NCBI GenBank assembly: GCA_002320285.1
Contig: DCKE01000026.1
Location: 213,152 to 243,790 of the forward strand
Reading direction: 5' to 3'
From: Flavobacteriaceae bacterium UBA1682
GTDB lineage: Bacteria > Bacteroidota > Bacteroidia > Flavobacteriales > Flavobacteriaceae
DNA length: 30,639 bases
In this document: in pieces, positions 7,898-14,883 of the stretch
Layout: each line of letters starts with the position of its first letter
How positions within the stretch are numbered: position 1 is the stretch's first letter
Made by a program: the position numbers and the translations under genes
Notes under the pieces: generated by a model
What the model was told of the DNA's origin: nothing
Databases searched by the model: none
Seen by the model: only the letters and a program-made list of their open reading frames with translations

Positions 7898-8539
7898 GTA
7901 ATAGGCATCAAGTACACTTTTTCGACCAATTACTTTGGTGATGATATCCAAATCTAAATTCCATCCTCGCGCTGGCGAATATTCTCGGCCATACCAGACC
8001 ATTTGTAAATGCAGTCGGTTCCATTCGGATTCGGGAAATAAGCGTTTGGCATCTTTTTCGGTTTGTTGCACCGTAGTGCCGTTGGATAAATTCCACCGAT
8101 ACATTAAACGATGAATATGGGTGTCTACAGGAAAGGTGGGGATATCAAATGCTTGTGCCATGACAACACTCGCTGTTTTATGTCCGACCGCAGGTAGTTC
8201 TTCCAAATCAGGGAAATTTTGAGGAACTTCACCTTGGTGTTTATCGATTAAAATATGGGATAAACCGTGTATGCCTTTTGACTTCATCGGGGATAACCCA
8301 CAGGGACGAATGATTTCTCTGATTTCTTCTACAGACATTTTTATCATGTCGTAGGGATTATCTGCTCGGGCAAATAGTGCTGGAGTGGTTAAATTCACTC
8401 GTACATCCGTGCATTGCGCTGAGAGTAATACAGCAATCAATAGGGTATAGGGATCCTTGTGATCAAGGGGGATCGGTATTTCAGGATAAACAGCATCTAG
8501 GGTGTCTAATACAAATTGGACTTTTTCTGCTTTAGTCAT
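7877..8539 (-). CDS. nth: Endonuclease III-like DNA glycosylase/AP lyase without Fe-S cysteines
   Basis: 220 aa. This is a base-excision repair enzyme that removes oxidised pyrimidines and nicks the abasic site. The helix-hairpin-helix (about residues 108-130, LPAVGHKTA) carries the catalytic lysine K121. The catalytic aspartate is D139 in PVDTHIHR. The C-terminal tail that normally holds the four [4Fe-4S] cysteines reads YGREYSPARGWNLDLD; no cysteine occurs after C80, so the cluster is absent. The catalytic residues are intact, so activity is expected. It is divergent from bcp and shares its terminator with the 47-aa gene. The C-terminus (ALKK) is encoded inside the terminator stem. Confidence 0.93.
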   Translation of the reverse strand: MTKAEKVQFVLDTLDAVYPEIPIPLDHKDPYTLLIAVLLSAQCTDVRVNLTTPALFARADNPYDMIKMSVEEIREIIRPCGLSPMKSKGIHGLSHILIDKHQGEVPQNFPDLEELPAVGHKTASVVMAQAFDIPTFPVDTHIHRLMYRWNLSNGTTVQQTEKDAKRLFPESEWNRLHLQMVWYGREYSPARGWNLDLDIITKVIGRKSVLDAYYKKALKK

Positions 8540-8570
8540 GAATTTTTTTACGAAGATAAGGAGTTATAAT

Positions 8571-8578
8571 CAAAGGTA
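8571..8578 (-). promoter_or_regulatory. -7 element (TACCTTTG) for nth
   Basis: Perfect TAnnTTTG match on the minus strand, with its last base 32 bases before the nth ATG. It is identical to the uvrA -7 element. The -33 region is poor. Confidence 0.45.
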
Positions 8579-8605
8579 AAAGTAGATTAAGTGCGATACT
8601 TTTAT

Positions 8606-8613
8606 TATTTTTG
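8606..8613 (+). promoter_or_regulatory. -7 element (TATTTTTG) for bcp
   Basis: Perfect TAnnTTTG match ending 16 bases before the ATG at 8629. It overlaps the TTG at 8611, so that upstream codon cannot be the translation start if this promoter is used. Confidence 0.5.
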
Positions 8614-8628
8614 ATTAAAACAGCATAT

Positions 8629-9084
8629 ATGACTACATTACAAATAGGCGATGCAGCACCCCATTTCAAGGGTGTTGATCAAGATGGTATTACACACGAA
8701 TTAGGGGATTATAAAGGTAAAAAACTAGTGGTATTCTTTTATCCTAAAGCAAGTACACCGGGCTGTACTGTGGAAGCATGCAATTTACGTGATAATTTTC
8801 AACGTTTCCAATCGCAACATTTTGAAATTTTAGGTGTTAGTGCCGATTCCGAAATTAGACAAGCGAAATTTAAAGAAAAAAATGAACTGCCGTTTCCTCT
8901 TTTAGCGGATGAAGACAGATCGATCATCGAAGCTTTTGGAGTTTGGGGACCTAAGAAATTTATGGGAAAAACCTATGATGGTATTCATCGTACCACATTT
9001 GTTATTGATGAAAACGGTATTATAACCGATATTATCAGTAAAGTAAAGACAAAAGAACACGCAGCTCAGATTTTGGATTCGTAA
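8629..9084 (+). CDS. bcp: Bcp/PrxQ-type thiol peroxidase (peroxiredoxin)
   Basis: 151 aa from the ATG at 8629. It reduces hydrogen peroxide and organic peroxides using thioredoxin. The thioredoxin-fold core has FFYPKASTPGCTVEAC, with the peroxidatic cysteine C46 and the resolving cysteine C51 five residues later. This is the atypical two-cysteine arrangement of the Bcp/PrxQ class. A downstream arginine-containing segment and the FVIDENG strand are also typical. A longer frame could begin at a TTG at 8611, but the -7 element at 8606-8613 and the family's usual MTTLQIGDAAP beginning favour 8629. It is divergent from nth, so two oxidative-damage genes share this intergenic region. Confidence 0.93.
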   Translation: MTTLQIGDAAPHFKGVDQDGITHELGDYKGKKLVVFFYPKASTPGCTVEACNLRDNFQRFQSQHFEILGVSADSEIRQAKFKEKNELPFPLLADEDRSIIEAFGVWGPKKFMGKTYDGIHRTTFVIDENGIITDIISKVKTKEHAAQILDS

Positions 9085-9237
9085 TTCTGCAGTTAGCAGC
9101 TGTTAAAACCATCCCATCAATTGCTTTTGCAGAGCGGGTGCATCAAGGGTAGATATACTTTATAGAGTAGCAATGGAGGTAGAAGTCTGTAGATATAGTT
9201 TCTTCAGTAGCGTTTATTCCCGTTTTACCATAATCGA

Positions 9238-9279
9238 AACACCCCACTTAGTACAATCACTGAGTGGGGTGTTTTTTTT
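9238..9279 (+). terminator. Terminator downstream of bcp
   Basis: A 14-bp stem with one mismatch (9238-9251 with 9260-9273, GC-rich core CACCCCACT) is followed by eight T residues on the plus strand. It lies 150 bases after the bcp stop, so the bcp message would have an unusually long 3' end. It also separates bcp from the convergent 482-aa gene. Confidence 0.85.
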
Positions 9280-9294
9280 GATGATGAGTAAAAA

Positions 9295-10743
9295 CTACAA
9301 ATCTTTATATCCAAATAGTTTTTTAGTTTTGATTTCATTTGCAATTCCCTCTGGAAGAGCAGTTTCCCAACCCGTTTGTTGTTCGTGTATCAATCGGTAA
9401 ATTTCTCGAGAAAAAATACTTAAGTTCTTCTCTTCATAGTTGGTGATATCAACGATTTTGTCTGCTTTTTTGAAATATTTATACAATTCTTTGATGTGCA
9501 AGTCTACTTTTAAATTCTGCGAAGTTAAAATGTGTTGGTGTTCATCTTTCATCGGATAGAGATATACTTTTAAGTCGCGGTAAAACAATTTACCCAATCC
9601 TTCGAGTATACCACCGTGTAAATGGGTGTAATATTTCTCGTCAAAAATATTGAGTATCGAACTAACTCCCATGGTTAAACCGATTTTCTCTTTGGTATAT
9701 TGAGAAAAATATTCGACAACGCGATAGTATTCTTGGAAGTTGGAGATCAAAACACTTTGTCCTAAAGAGCACAGCAATTCCGCTCTATGCAGGAAGTCGA
9801 CTTCATCGATTTCTCCTTCCATCAGTAAATTGGATAAGGTCATTTCAAAAACGACTAAGGTTTCGTTTTTATCCAATTGGTTTTCATCGACAAACAGTTT
9901 TAAAGATTCCTCATACATGTTCATATTTACAACGGTCACCGGTCTGAAACTACCGCGTAAGGCCAAGATGTTTTTTCTGTACAAAGCAGTTGCTGGCAGT
10001 TGGCTTTGACCATCAGGTCCAAACATAACGGCATCAGTCATACCGTTTTTAACCAATTGCAAACTCATAAGACGATTGTCTACGTTTTTAAATAGCGGTC
10101 CTGCAAAGTTGATACTGTCAATCTCAATTTGATCTTTGTCGATGTGATCGTATAATTTGCGTATCAGATTTTTTGGGTCGTTGTGCTGATAATAAGCACC
10201 GTAAATTAAATTTACTCCCAATATTCCTAAGGTTTCTTGCTGAAGTTTGGAATCGGTTTCCTTAAATTGGATGTGTAAGATAATCTCGCTATATGCTTCG
10301 TCGGGTTTGGATTGAAATCGAATTCCTACCCAACCATGTCCCTTAAAGCTCTTCGCGAAATCTATAGTTGCTACGGTATTGGCATAGCTGAAAAAAGTTT
10401 TACTCGGGTGTCTTTCGCGTTCAATACGGTCTTCAATCAGATCGGTTTCGTGAATCAACATTTTTTTTAATCGACTTTCGGTAACATATCTACCGTCATT
10501 CTCGACGGTATAAATCGCATCACTAAAATCTTTGTCATAGGCAGACATCGCTTTAGCTATCGTTCTCGAAGAACCACCTGCTCTAAAAAAGTGACGTACC
10601 GTTTCTTGTCCGGCGCCAATTTCAGCAAAGGTTCCATAAATATTTTTGTTTAAGTTGATACGCAGTGCTTTATCGGATATGGCAGGCTGGTGTTCAATGA
10701 TTCTGTCCCCATCAAGTACCAAATCTTCGGCGAAATTTTTCAT
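9295..10743 (-). CDS. Conserved protein of unknown function, 482 aa
   Basis: 482 aa, soluble, with no signal peptide or transmembrane helix. The N-terminal part contains LRINLNKNIYGTFAEIGAG and QETVRHFFRAGGSSRTIAKA (about residues 27-66), followed by AYDKDFSDAIY. It looks like a family I know from Bacteroidota, whose members I recall under unrelated names such as nicotinate-nucleotide adenylyltransferase or TonB-dependent receptor. Neither fits: there is no HxGH nucleotidyltransferase motif, no barrel and no plug domain. No standard fold or catalytic motif is recognisable. The middle and C-terminal thirds are mixed alpha/beta by composition. It has its own promoter, is divergent from the MBL hydrolase, and is not in an obvious operon. 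Confidence 0.85.
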   Translation of the reverse strand: MKNFAEDLVLDGDRIIEHQPAISDKALRINLNKNIYGTFAEIGAGQETVRHFFRAGGSSRTIAKAMSAYDKDFSDAIYTVENDGRYVTESRLKKMLIHETDLIEDRIERERHPSKTFFSYANTVATIDFAKSFKGHGWVGIRFQSKPDEAYSEIILHIQFKETDSKLQQETLGILGVNLIYGAYYQHNDPKNLIRKLYDHIDKDQIEIDSINFAGPLFKNVDNRLMSLQLVKNGMTDAVMFGPDGQSQLPATALYRKNILALRGSFRPVTVVNMNMYEESLKLFVDENQLDKNETLVVFEMTLSNLLMEGEIDEVDFLHRAELLCSLGQSVLISNFQEYYRVVEYFSQYTKEKIGLTMGVSSILNIFDEKYYTHLHGGILEGLGKLFYRDLKVYLYPMKDEHQHILTSQNLKVDLHIKELYKYFKKADKIVDITNYEEKNLSIFSREIYRLIHEQQTGWETALPEGIANEIKTKKLFGYKDL

Positions 10744-10761
10744 AGTCTATTATAATAATAA

Positions 10762-10769
10762 CAAACGTA
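10762..10769 (-). promoter_or_regulatory. -7 element (TACGTTTG) for the 482-aa gene
   Basis: Perfect TAnnTTTG match on the minus strand, with its last base 19 bases before the ATG. It is divergent from the promoter at 10803-10810. Confidence 0.5.
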
Positions 10770-10802
10770 GTAAATTATACAGTTTAAAAAAAGATAAAAC
10801 CT

Positions 10803-10810
10803 TATTTTTG
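10803..10810 (+). promoter_or_regulatory. -7 element (TATTTTTG) for the MBL hydrolase gene
   Basis: Perfect TAnnTTTG match ending 16 bases before the GTG at 10826. It would put the transcription start at about 10817, on top of the alternative TTG codon. Confidence 0.5.
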
Positions 10811-10825
10811 TAAAAATTGAACGCT

Positions 10826-11596
10826 GTGAGAGTATATTTTTTAGGTACCGGAACTTCTCAGGGAATACCAGTGATCGGCAGTAAAGATCCAGTATGCTTG
10901 AGCACTGATATGCGAGATAAGAGGCTGCGTACTTCACTGTGGTTAGAATGGAAAGGACTGAGTCTTTTAATCGATTGTGGACCGGATTTTAGACAACAGA
11001 TGTTGGTGTCAAATTGCCATAGAATCGATGCAATTTTATATACCCATGAACACGCAGATCACACCGCAGGTTTGGACGACATTAGACCTTTTTGTTTTCA
11101 GATTGGAAAAATGCCGGTCTATGCTTTGCAAAGGGTAATGGATAGCCTGAGAAAACGTTTTGACTATGTTTTTGCTACAGAAGATCGGTATCCTGGTGCT
11201 CCAGCAGTGCAACCGCATATTTTGGATATGGAGCGCAATTTTAGGATTAAAAATCAAACGATCAGCCCCATTGAAATTCTACACGGAGATTTATCGATAC
11301 TCGGATTCCGATTTGACGATTTTGTTTATATTACCGATGCAAAATACATTCCTGATAGCGAATGGAGTAAGCTGAAAGATATAAAGGTATTGGTTGTAAA
11401 TGCCTTGAGGATTAATCCCCATCCCACACATTACAACTTAGAAGAAGCCTTGGCTTTTATTGAAAAAATTAAACCGGAAAAAGCTTATATAACCCATATT
11501 GGGTATGAGTTAGGTTTTCATGAAAAAGTACAACAAGGTTTGCCAAAAAACGTATATTTGGCGCACGACAATTTACAAATAGATATTGCCGACTAA
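10826..11596 (+). CDS. Metallo-beta-lactamase-fold hydrolase, PhnP-like
   Basis: 256 aa from GTG at 10826. The fold starts with RVYFLGTGTSQGIPVIGS, as in PhnP and related phosphodiesterases. The zinc site HxHxDH is THEHADHT (about residues 71-78). Further ligands are the aspartate in YITDAK and the histidine near the end in YITHIGYE. A CLS stretch follows the first strand, as in PhnP relatives. It probably cleaves a cyclic phosphodiester or similar small substrate in the cytoplasm, but the substrate is unknown and there are no phn genes nearby. A TTG at 10817 would add three residues; the promoter position favours GTG. Confidence 0.88.
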   Translation: MRVYFLGTGTSQGIPVIGSKDPVCLSTDMRDKRLRTSLWLEWKGLSLLIDCGPDFRQQMLVSNCHRIDAILYTHEHADHTAGLDDIRPFCFQIGKMPVYALQRVMDSLRKRFDYVFATEDRYPGAPAVQPHILDMERNFRIKNQTISPIEILHGDLSILGFRFDDFVYITDAKYIPDSEWSKLKDIKVLVVNALRINPHPTHYNLEEALAFIEKIKPEKAYITHIGYELGFHEKVQQGLPKNVYLAHDNLQIDIAD

Positions 11597-11687
11597 ACGA
11601 TAAAGTCTTCTGGTAAAGGATTGGGAAACATCTTTTAAAAGACAGACTGTTCGTCAGTGATTTCTAAATAAAAACAAACTCTTACTT

Positions 11688-12185
11688 ATGAAAAAAGCAT
11701 TTTTTTACCTTTTTGTCTTTTCTTTTTTATTCAACATTTACCAATATGTCAATGCCAACAAAATACATAAAGGAAAGGAGAAAGAATTGGAAATCTCTCA
11801 TAAACGTATAGAAACGGTTCGCGACTCCTTGAAAATCAACGAGAAAAATTTAATGGAAGCCAATTATTTTTCAATCGTTCAAAATGAGGAAGCACAGGAT
11901 TATTTTAAAGATTATGATTTTGATGAAGTCATGGCAAAAGTGGAAGGGGAGTTGATGGCGTTAAATCATCAGCCCAATGGAAATCCATTGATTCCTTATG
12001 CTCCTGTGGATGGGAATAAATTTATTTTAAATAAAGCCAAAGTAATCAACCACCGTTGGATTATTGCAGATTTTTATTCGGGTAAATTACATGGGGAAGT
12101 ATTGATTAAATATTTCTTTAAGGCTGATGCTCCAACAGAATTTAACACTATCGAAACCGTTTTATATACTTCTACAAGCAATTAA
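11688..12185 (+). CDS. Membrane-anchored protein of unknown function
   Basis: 165 aa. One hydrophobic N-terminal segment (about residues 4-22) could be an uncleaved anchor. It is followed by a charged, coiled-coil-prone stretch (about 27-60). The C-terminal half (about 60-165) is soluble, with a conserved-looking block NKAKVINHRWIIADFYSG and GEVLIKYFF. I think similar proteins occur in other flavobacteria, sometimes called hydrolase, but no catalytic motif is visible. It precedes the lipoprotein gene by 28 bases on the same strand, although that gene has its own -7 element. An envelope location is inferred. Confidence 0.8.
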   Translation: MKKAFFYLFVFSFLFNIYQYVNANKIHKGKEKELEISHKRIETVRDSLKINEKNLMEANYFSIVQNEEAQDYFKDYDFDEVMAKVEGELMALNHQPNGNPLIPYAPVDGNKFILNKAKVINHRWIIADFYSGKLHGEVLIKYFFKADAPTEFNTIETVLYTSTSN

Positions 12186-12190
12186 ATTGG

Positions 12191-12198
12191 TATATTTG
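12191..12198 (+). promoter_or_regulatory. -7 element (TATATTTG) for the lipoprotein gene
   Basis: Perfect TAnnTTTG match ending 16 bases before the ATG at 12214 and lying in the short gap after the previous gene. Confidence 0.5.
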
Positions 12199-12213
12199 AA
12201 TTTTACTAATACA

Positions 12214-12726
12214 ATGAAAAAAATACTTGTTTTATTTCTTAGTGTCTTTCTGTTCGTTTCTTGCGATTTTATATTTAAAAAAGAGGAGAAGACAGAGCCT
12301 GTTTTTCCCGCTAAAGAAAACGTGGTTTTAGGATCTGATTTAGATTCAAACGGTTGTGCAATCAGTGCAGGTTACCGTTGGAGTGAACTCAGAAATGACT
12401 GCATTCGAGTTTTTGAAGAGGGATTCCGCCTTAATCCGACCAACATTGAGGAGGGTAATCCGGAAGAAAATGAATTGGAAGATAATGATGTAAGTGGTTT
12501 TGTCGTATTTAATGAAGAAAAATCTAAAGCGGAGATTTTCTTACCTTATCAAGAAAAAAGCCTATTGCTTACAGAAAAAAGCCCTAGTGGTTTGTATGCC
12601 GATCAAAATTGGGAATTGGATACTCGAAAGGACTGGCAACTTAAAAAAGGCGGGATTGTGAAATACACTGCAGCCAAAGCTATAGATTTGAAGATTACCG
12701 GTAGTGATCAAGTGGATGATGAATAA
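12214..12726 (+). CDS. Small lipoprotein of unknown function
   Basis: 170 aa from ATG at 12214. The lipoprotein signal is MKKILVLFLSVFLFVSC, with the lipidated cysteine at residue 17 and Asp after it. The mature part has a segment SNGCAISAGYRWSELRNDC whose two cysteines may form a disulphide, followed by RVFEEGFRLNP. An acidic linker and a C-terminal beta-rich part complete it. I recall the CxxSAGYxWSELxxxC pattern from other Bacteroidota periplasmic proteins, function unknown. The frame extends upstream to 12127, but the promoter and signal peptide show that 12214 is the start. Confidence 0.85.
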   Translation: MKKILVLFLSVFLFVSCDFIFKKEEKTEPVFPAKENVVLGSDLDSNGCAISAGYRWSELRNDCIRVFEEGFRLNPTNIEEGNPEENELEDNDVSGFVVFNEEKSKAEIFLPYQEKSLLLTEKSPSGLYADQNWELDTRKDWQLKKGGIVKYTAAKAIDLKITGSDQVDDE

Positions 12727-12741
12727 AAGTAATATCATATA

Positions 12742-12771
12742 AAAAAAAGCGTTCGAAAGAACGCTTTTTTT
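12742..12771. terminator. Bidirectional terminator between convergent genes
   Basis: A perfect 13-bp stem (12742-12754 with 12759-12771) has a GAAA tetraloop and core GCGTTC. Flanking A- and T-runs make it suitable for the lipoprotein gene on the plus strand and the DUF2652 gene on the minus strand. Confidence 0.92.
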
Positions 12772-12789
12772 ATGACTTAGTTTTCGGAA

Positions 12790-13383
12790 TCAATCTCCTG
12801 AGTCCTTTTTTTTGAATTTAATTGAAAGGAGTTCTTCAAAAGTCGGATAATAAATAATGCCAACCTTGGGTATGTTGATCGTGTTATTAAGAGTGCATAA
12901 TTTCGCACTTTTCGAAGCGTATAAAAAGGAGTCCGTTAGAAATATATAAGATCCCTTTTCAGTATAATCGTTTTTTAGTAGTTTATGTGCTTCTACTACG
13001 GGTTTTCCGTAAAGTTTGTTGAAATATTTTATCGTATATCTCGAGAAATCACCATGATGTACAATGAATTTTAACGACATTTTTATCGTGGTGTCAAGAG
13101 CTAATTCCAATTCAACTAATTTTTGATTAAAAGAATACAACATTCTTTTTAAAACTTCCATAACACTATCAAAACAAGGTGTTTTACTATACTTGTAAAA
13201 AAGTATAGCATCACCTTCAATCTCAGAGATGTAAAAATGTTTTTTATTAGCTTCTATAAGTGTTAAGAGCAGTTGCTTTATGATGTATCCTCCAATGTGT
13301 ATTTTGGTATCAAACACAAATTCAGTGAATCCACTAAAATCTGGAATCAATATAATACCTGCTCTTTCTTTGTGATTTGTCAT
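12790..13383 (-). CDS. DUF2652 protein with class III cyclase-like fold
   Basis: 197 aa. The start ILIPDFSGFTEFV and the block ISEIEGDAILFY match DUF2652, a family resembling class III nucleotide cyclases. The two metal-binding aspartates are in place (D15 and D58). In the cyclase consensus GxxVNxAxR, the transition-state residues differ: the segment YGKPVVEAHK has V130 for Asn and K134 for Arg. Canonical adenylate cyclase activity is therefore doubtful; it may bind nucleotide or have another reaction. It is cytoplasmic, with no signal or membrane segment. It lies downstream of the RND operon but is separated from it by a hairpin. Confidence 0.82.
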   Translation of the reverse strand: MTNHKERAGIILIPDFSGFTEFVFDTKIHIGGYIIKQLLLTLIEANKKHFYISEIEGDAILFYKYSKTPCFDSVMEVLKRMLYSFNQKLVELELALDTTIKMSLKFIVHHGDFSRYTIKYFNKLYGKPVVEAHKLLKNDYTEKGSYIFLTDSFLYASKSAKLCTLNNTINIPKVGIIYYPTFEELLSIKFKKKDSGD

Positions 13384-13409
13384 GATTTTAGTTATTTAAA
13401 AATAGCTAT

Positions 13410-13439
13410 AATCGGTTACTTTAAAGAAAGTAACCGATT
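13410..13439 (-). terminator. Hairpin terminator of the efflux operon
   Basis: A perfect 13-bp stem (13410-13422 with 13427-13439) with a 4-base loop, 15 bases after the outer-membrane factor stop on the minus strand. The T-run after it on that strand is short and displaced, so termination may be partial and could leave some read-through into the DUF2652 gene. Confidence 0.7.
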
Positions 13440-13454
13440 GATCTACTCGTTTAT

Positions 13455-14864
13455 TTACTGCACACCACCGCCTAAGGCTCGGTACAAGGTTGCAATGGCG
13501 TTGAGACGTTGTGTTTTGACTGCAGCTAAATCCAGTTCAGACTGCAGTTTGTTGGATTGTGCTAACAGTACTTCCAAATAGGTTGCTTCAGCGTATTGAT
13601 ATAGGGTCACGGAATTGCTAACAACTTGTGTAGCTTTTTCAACCAAGCTTTCTCCGATTTTTTGTTGTTGTTCGAGTTTTTCGATAGCTACTAAGGCGTC
13701 AGACACTTCACTAACAGCATATAAGACCGATTGCTTGAATTGTATCTCTGCCATTTCCGAGTTAATCTTTGACTGCTCATACTGTGTTTTCAGTTGCTTT
13801 CCATTTACAAGAGGCTGTGTAAGCGAGGCAGTAGCTAATCCAAATAGCGAACCCGGTATCGTAAACCAATTGCTGGTTTTTAGTGCATTTAAGCCGGCTT
13901 GTGCCGTAATATTCAGGCTTGGATACATGCTCGTTTTAGCGATGTGAATCGAAGCGATACTCTTTTTAAAATTCAGTTCACCTCTTTTTACATCCGGTCG
14001 ATTACTCAGCAATTCAGCGGGAATTCCACTTGCTAGACGTGCGGGATGATGTACTTGATCCAATCCTGTTTTTCGCTCTACTATTGCGGGCATGGAACCG
14101 CTAAGCACACTTAAGCTGTTTTCTTGTACGCTGATGGCATTTTCAATGGCAGGTATAGTTTTTATTATCTGTTCTATAGCCATTTCTTGCTGTTGAACAG
14201 CTAGCGAATTGATCATGCCCAATTCGTATTGTTTCTGTAGTATCTCGTTTGTTTGCTTTGCAAAGGATAAATTTTCTTTGGATATTTCCAATTGCTTATC
14301 GAGCATTAAGAGGTTGTAATAGCCGGTAACTACTTCTGATACCAGTCGGGTTTTAACGGCTTTGGCTGCCTCTTGTGTAATGAGGTAATCGGCCAGTGCC
14401 TGCTCTTTAATGCCACTAATTTTTCCCCATATATCAGCTTCCCATGAGATGTTTACCGCAGTGTTGTAGTTTTCGTGGTATTTTTTTCCGTTGGATGGAC
14501 TATTGTTATTGTCTGCTGGACGATTGATAGTTGCGCTTCCTATTGTTGCGTCGATTTTCGGTACATTTCCCCATGTGGATTGTTTATAGGTCATCGAGGC
14601 AAATTCAATTTGCTTTAAGGCCAATTGCAAGTCGTTGTTTTGATTTACAGCCGTGTCGATTAAAGCTACAAGTACCGTATCCTTAAAGAAATCCTTATAG
14701 TGAATGGGTGCTATACTAATGCTGTCCTTATGGGTGCTATGGGTTCTAAATGACGGGGGAAAGTTTGGTTGCAGCGGTTGGTGTTTTTGCACGGAGCAGG
14801 AGCTCAGGATAATTCCCATACTTAGGGTTGCCGTCAGTTTTAACGTATTGATAATAGATTTCAT
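13455..14864 (-). CDS. RND efflux outer-membrane factor, NodT/TolC-type lipoprotein
   Basis: 469 aa, normal for the NodT family. The lipoprotein signal ends GIILSSC, with the lipidated cysteine near residue 23. Two outer-membrane-efflux-protein repeats follow, rich in long alpha-helical coiled-coil segments. The family stretch LLSNRPDVKRGELNFKKSIA lies near residues 285-305. It forms the trimeric channel that carries substrates through the outer membrane. It is the last gene of the adaptor-pump-channel operon, 19 bases after the pump stop. The substrate is unknown. Confidence 0.93.
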   Translation of the reverse strand: MKSIINTLKLTATLSMGIILSSCSVQKHQPLQPNFPPSFRTHSTHKDSISIAPIHYKDFFKDTVLVALIDTAVNQNNDLQLALKQIEFASMTYKQSTWGNVPKIDATIGSATINRPADNNNSPSNGKKYHENYNTAVNISWEADIWGKISGIKEQALADYLITQEAAKAVKTRLVSEVVTGYYNLLMLDKQLEISKENLSFAKQTNEILQKQYELGMINSLAVQQQEMAIEQIIKTIPAIENAISVQENSLSVLSGSMPAIVERKTGLDQVHHPARLASGIPAELLSNRPDVKRGELNFKKSIASIHIAKTSMYPSLNITAQAGLNALKTSNWFTIPGSLFGLATASLTQPLVNGKQLKTQYEQSKINSEMAEIQFKQSVLYAVSEVSDALVAIEKLEQQQKIGESLVEKATQVVSNSVTLYQYAEATYLEVLLAQSNKLQSELDLAAVKTQRLNAIATLYRALGGGVQ

Positions 14865-14883
14865 CGTAAATTTTTATTTTGAA

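Noticed and set aside
9295..10743. Nicotinate-nucleotide adenylyltransferase or TonB-dependent receptor
   Set aside because: No HxGH or ISSTxxR motif, no signal peptide, plug or barrel. The names appear to be inherited annotation.
12127..12213. N-terminal extension of the lipoprotein
   Set aside because: It overlaps the preceding gene and would bury the lipoprotein signal peptide. The -7 element at 12191-12198 supports the start at 12214.
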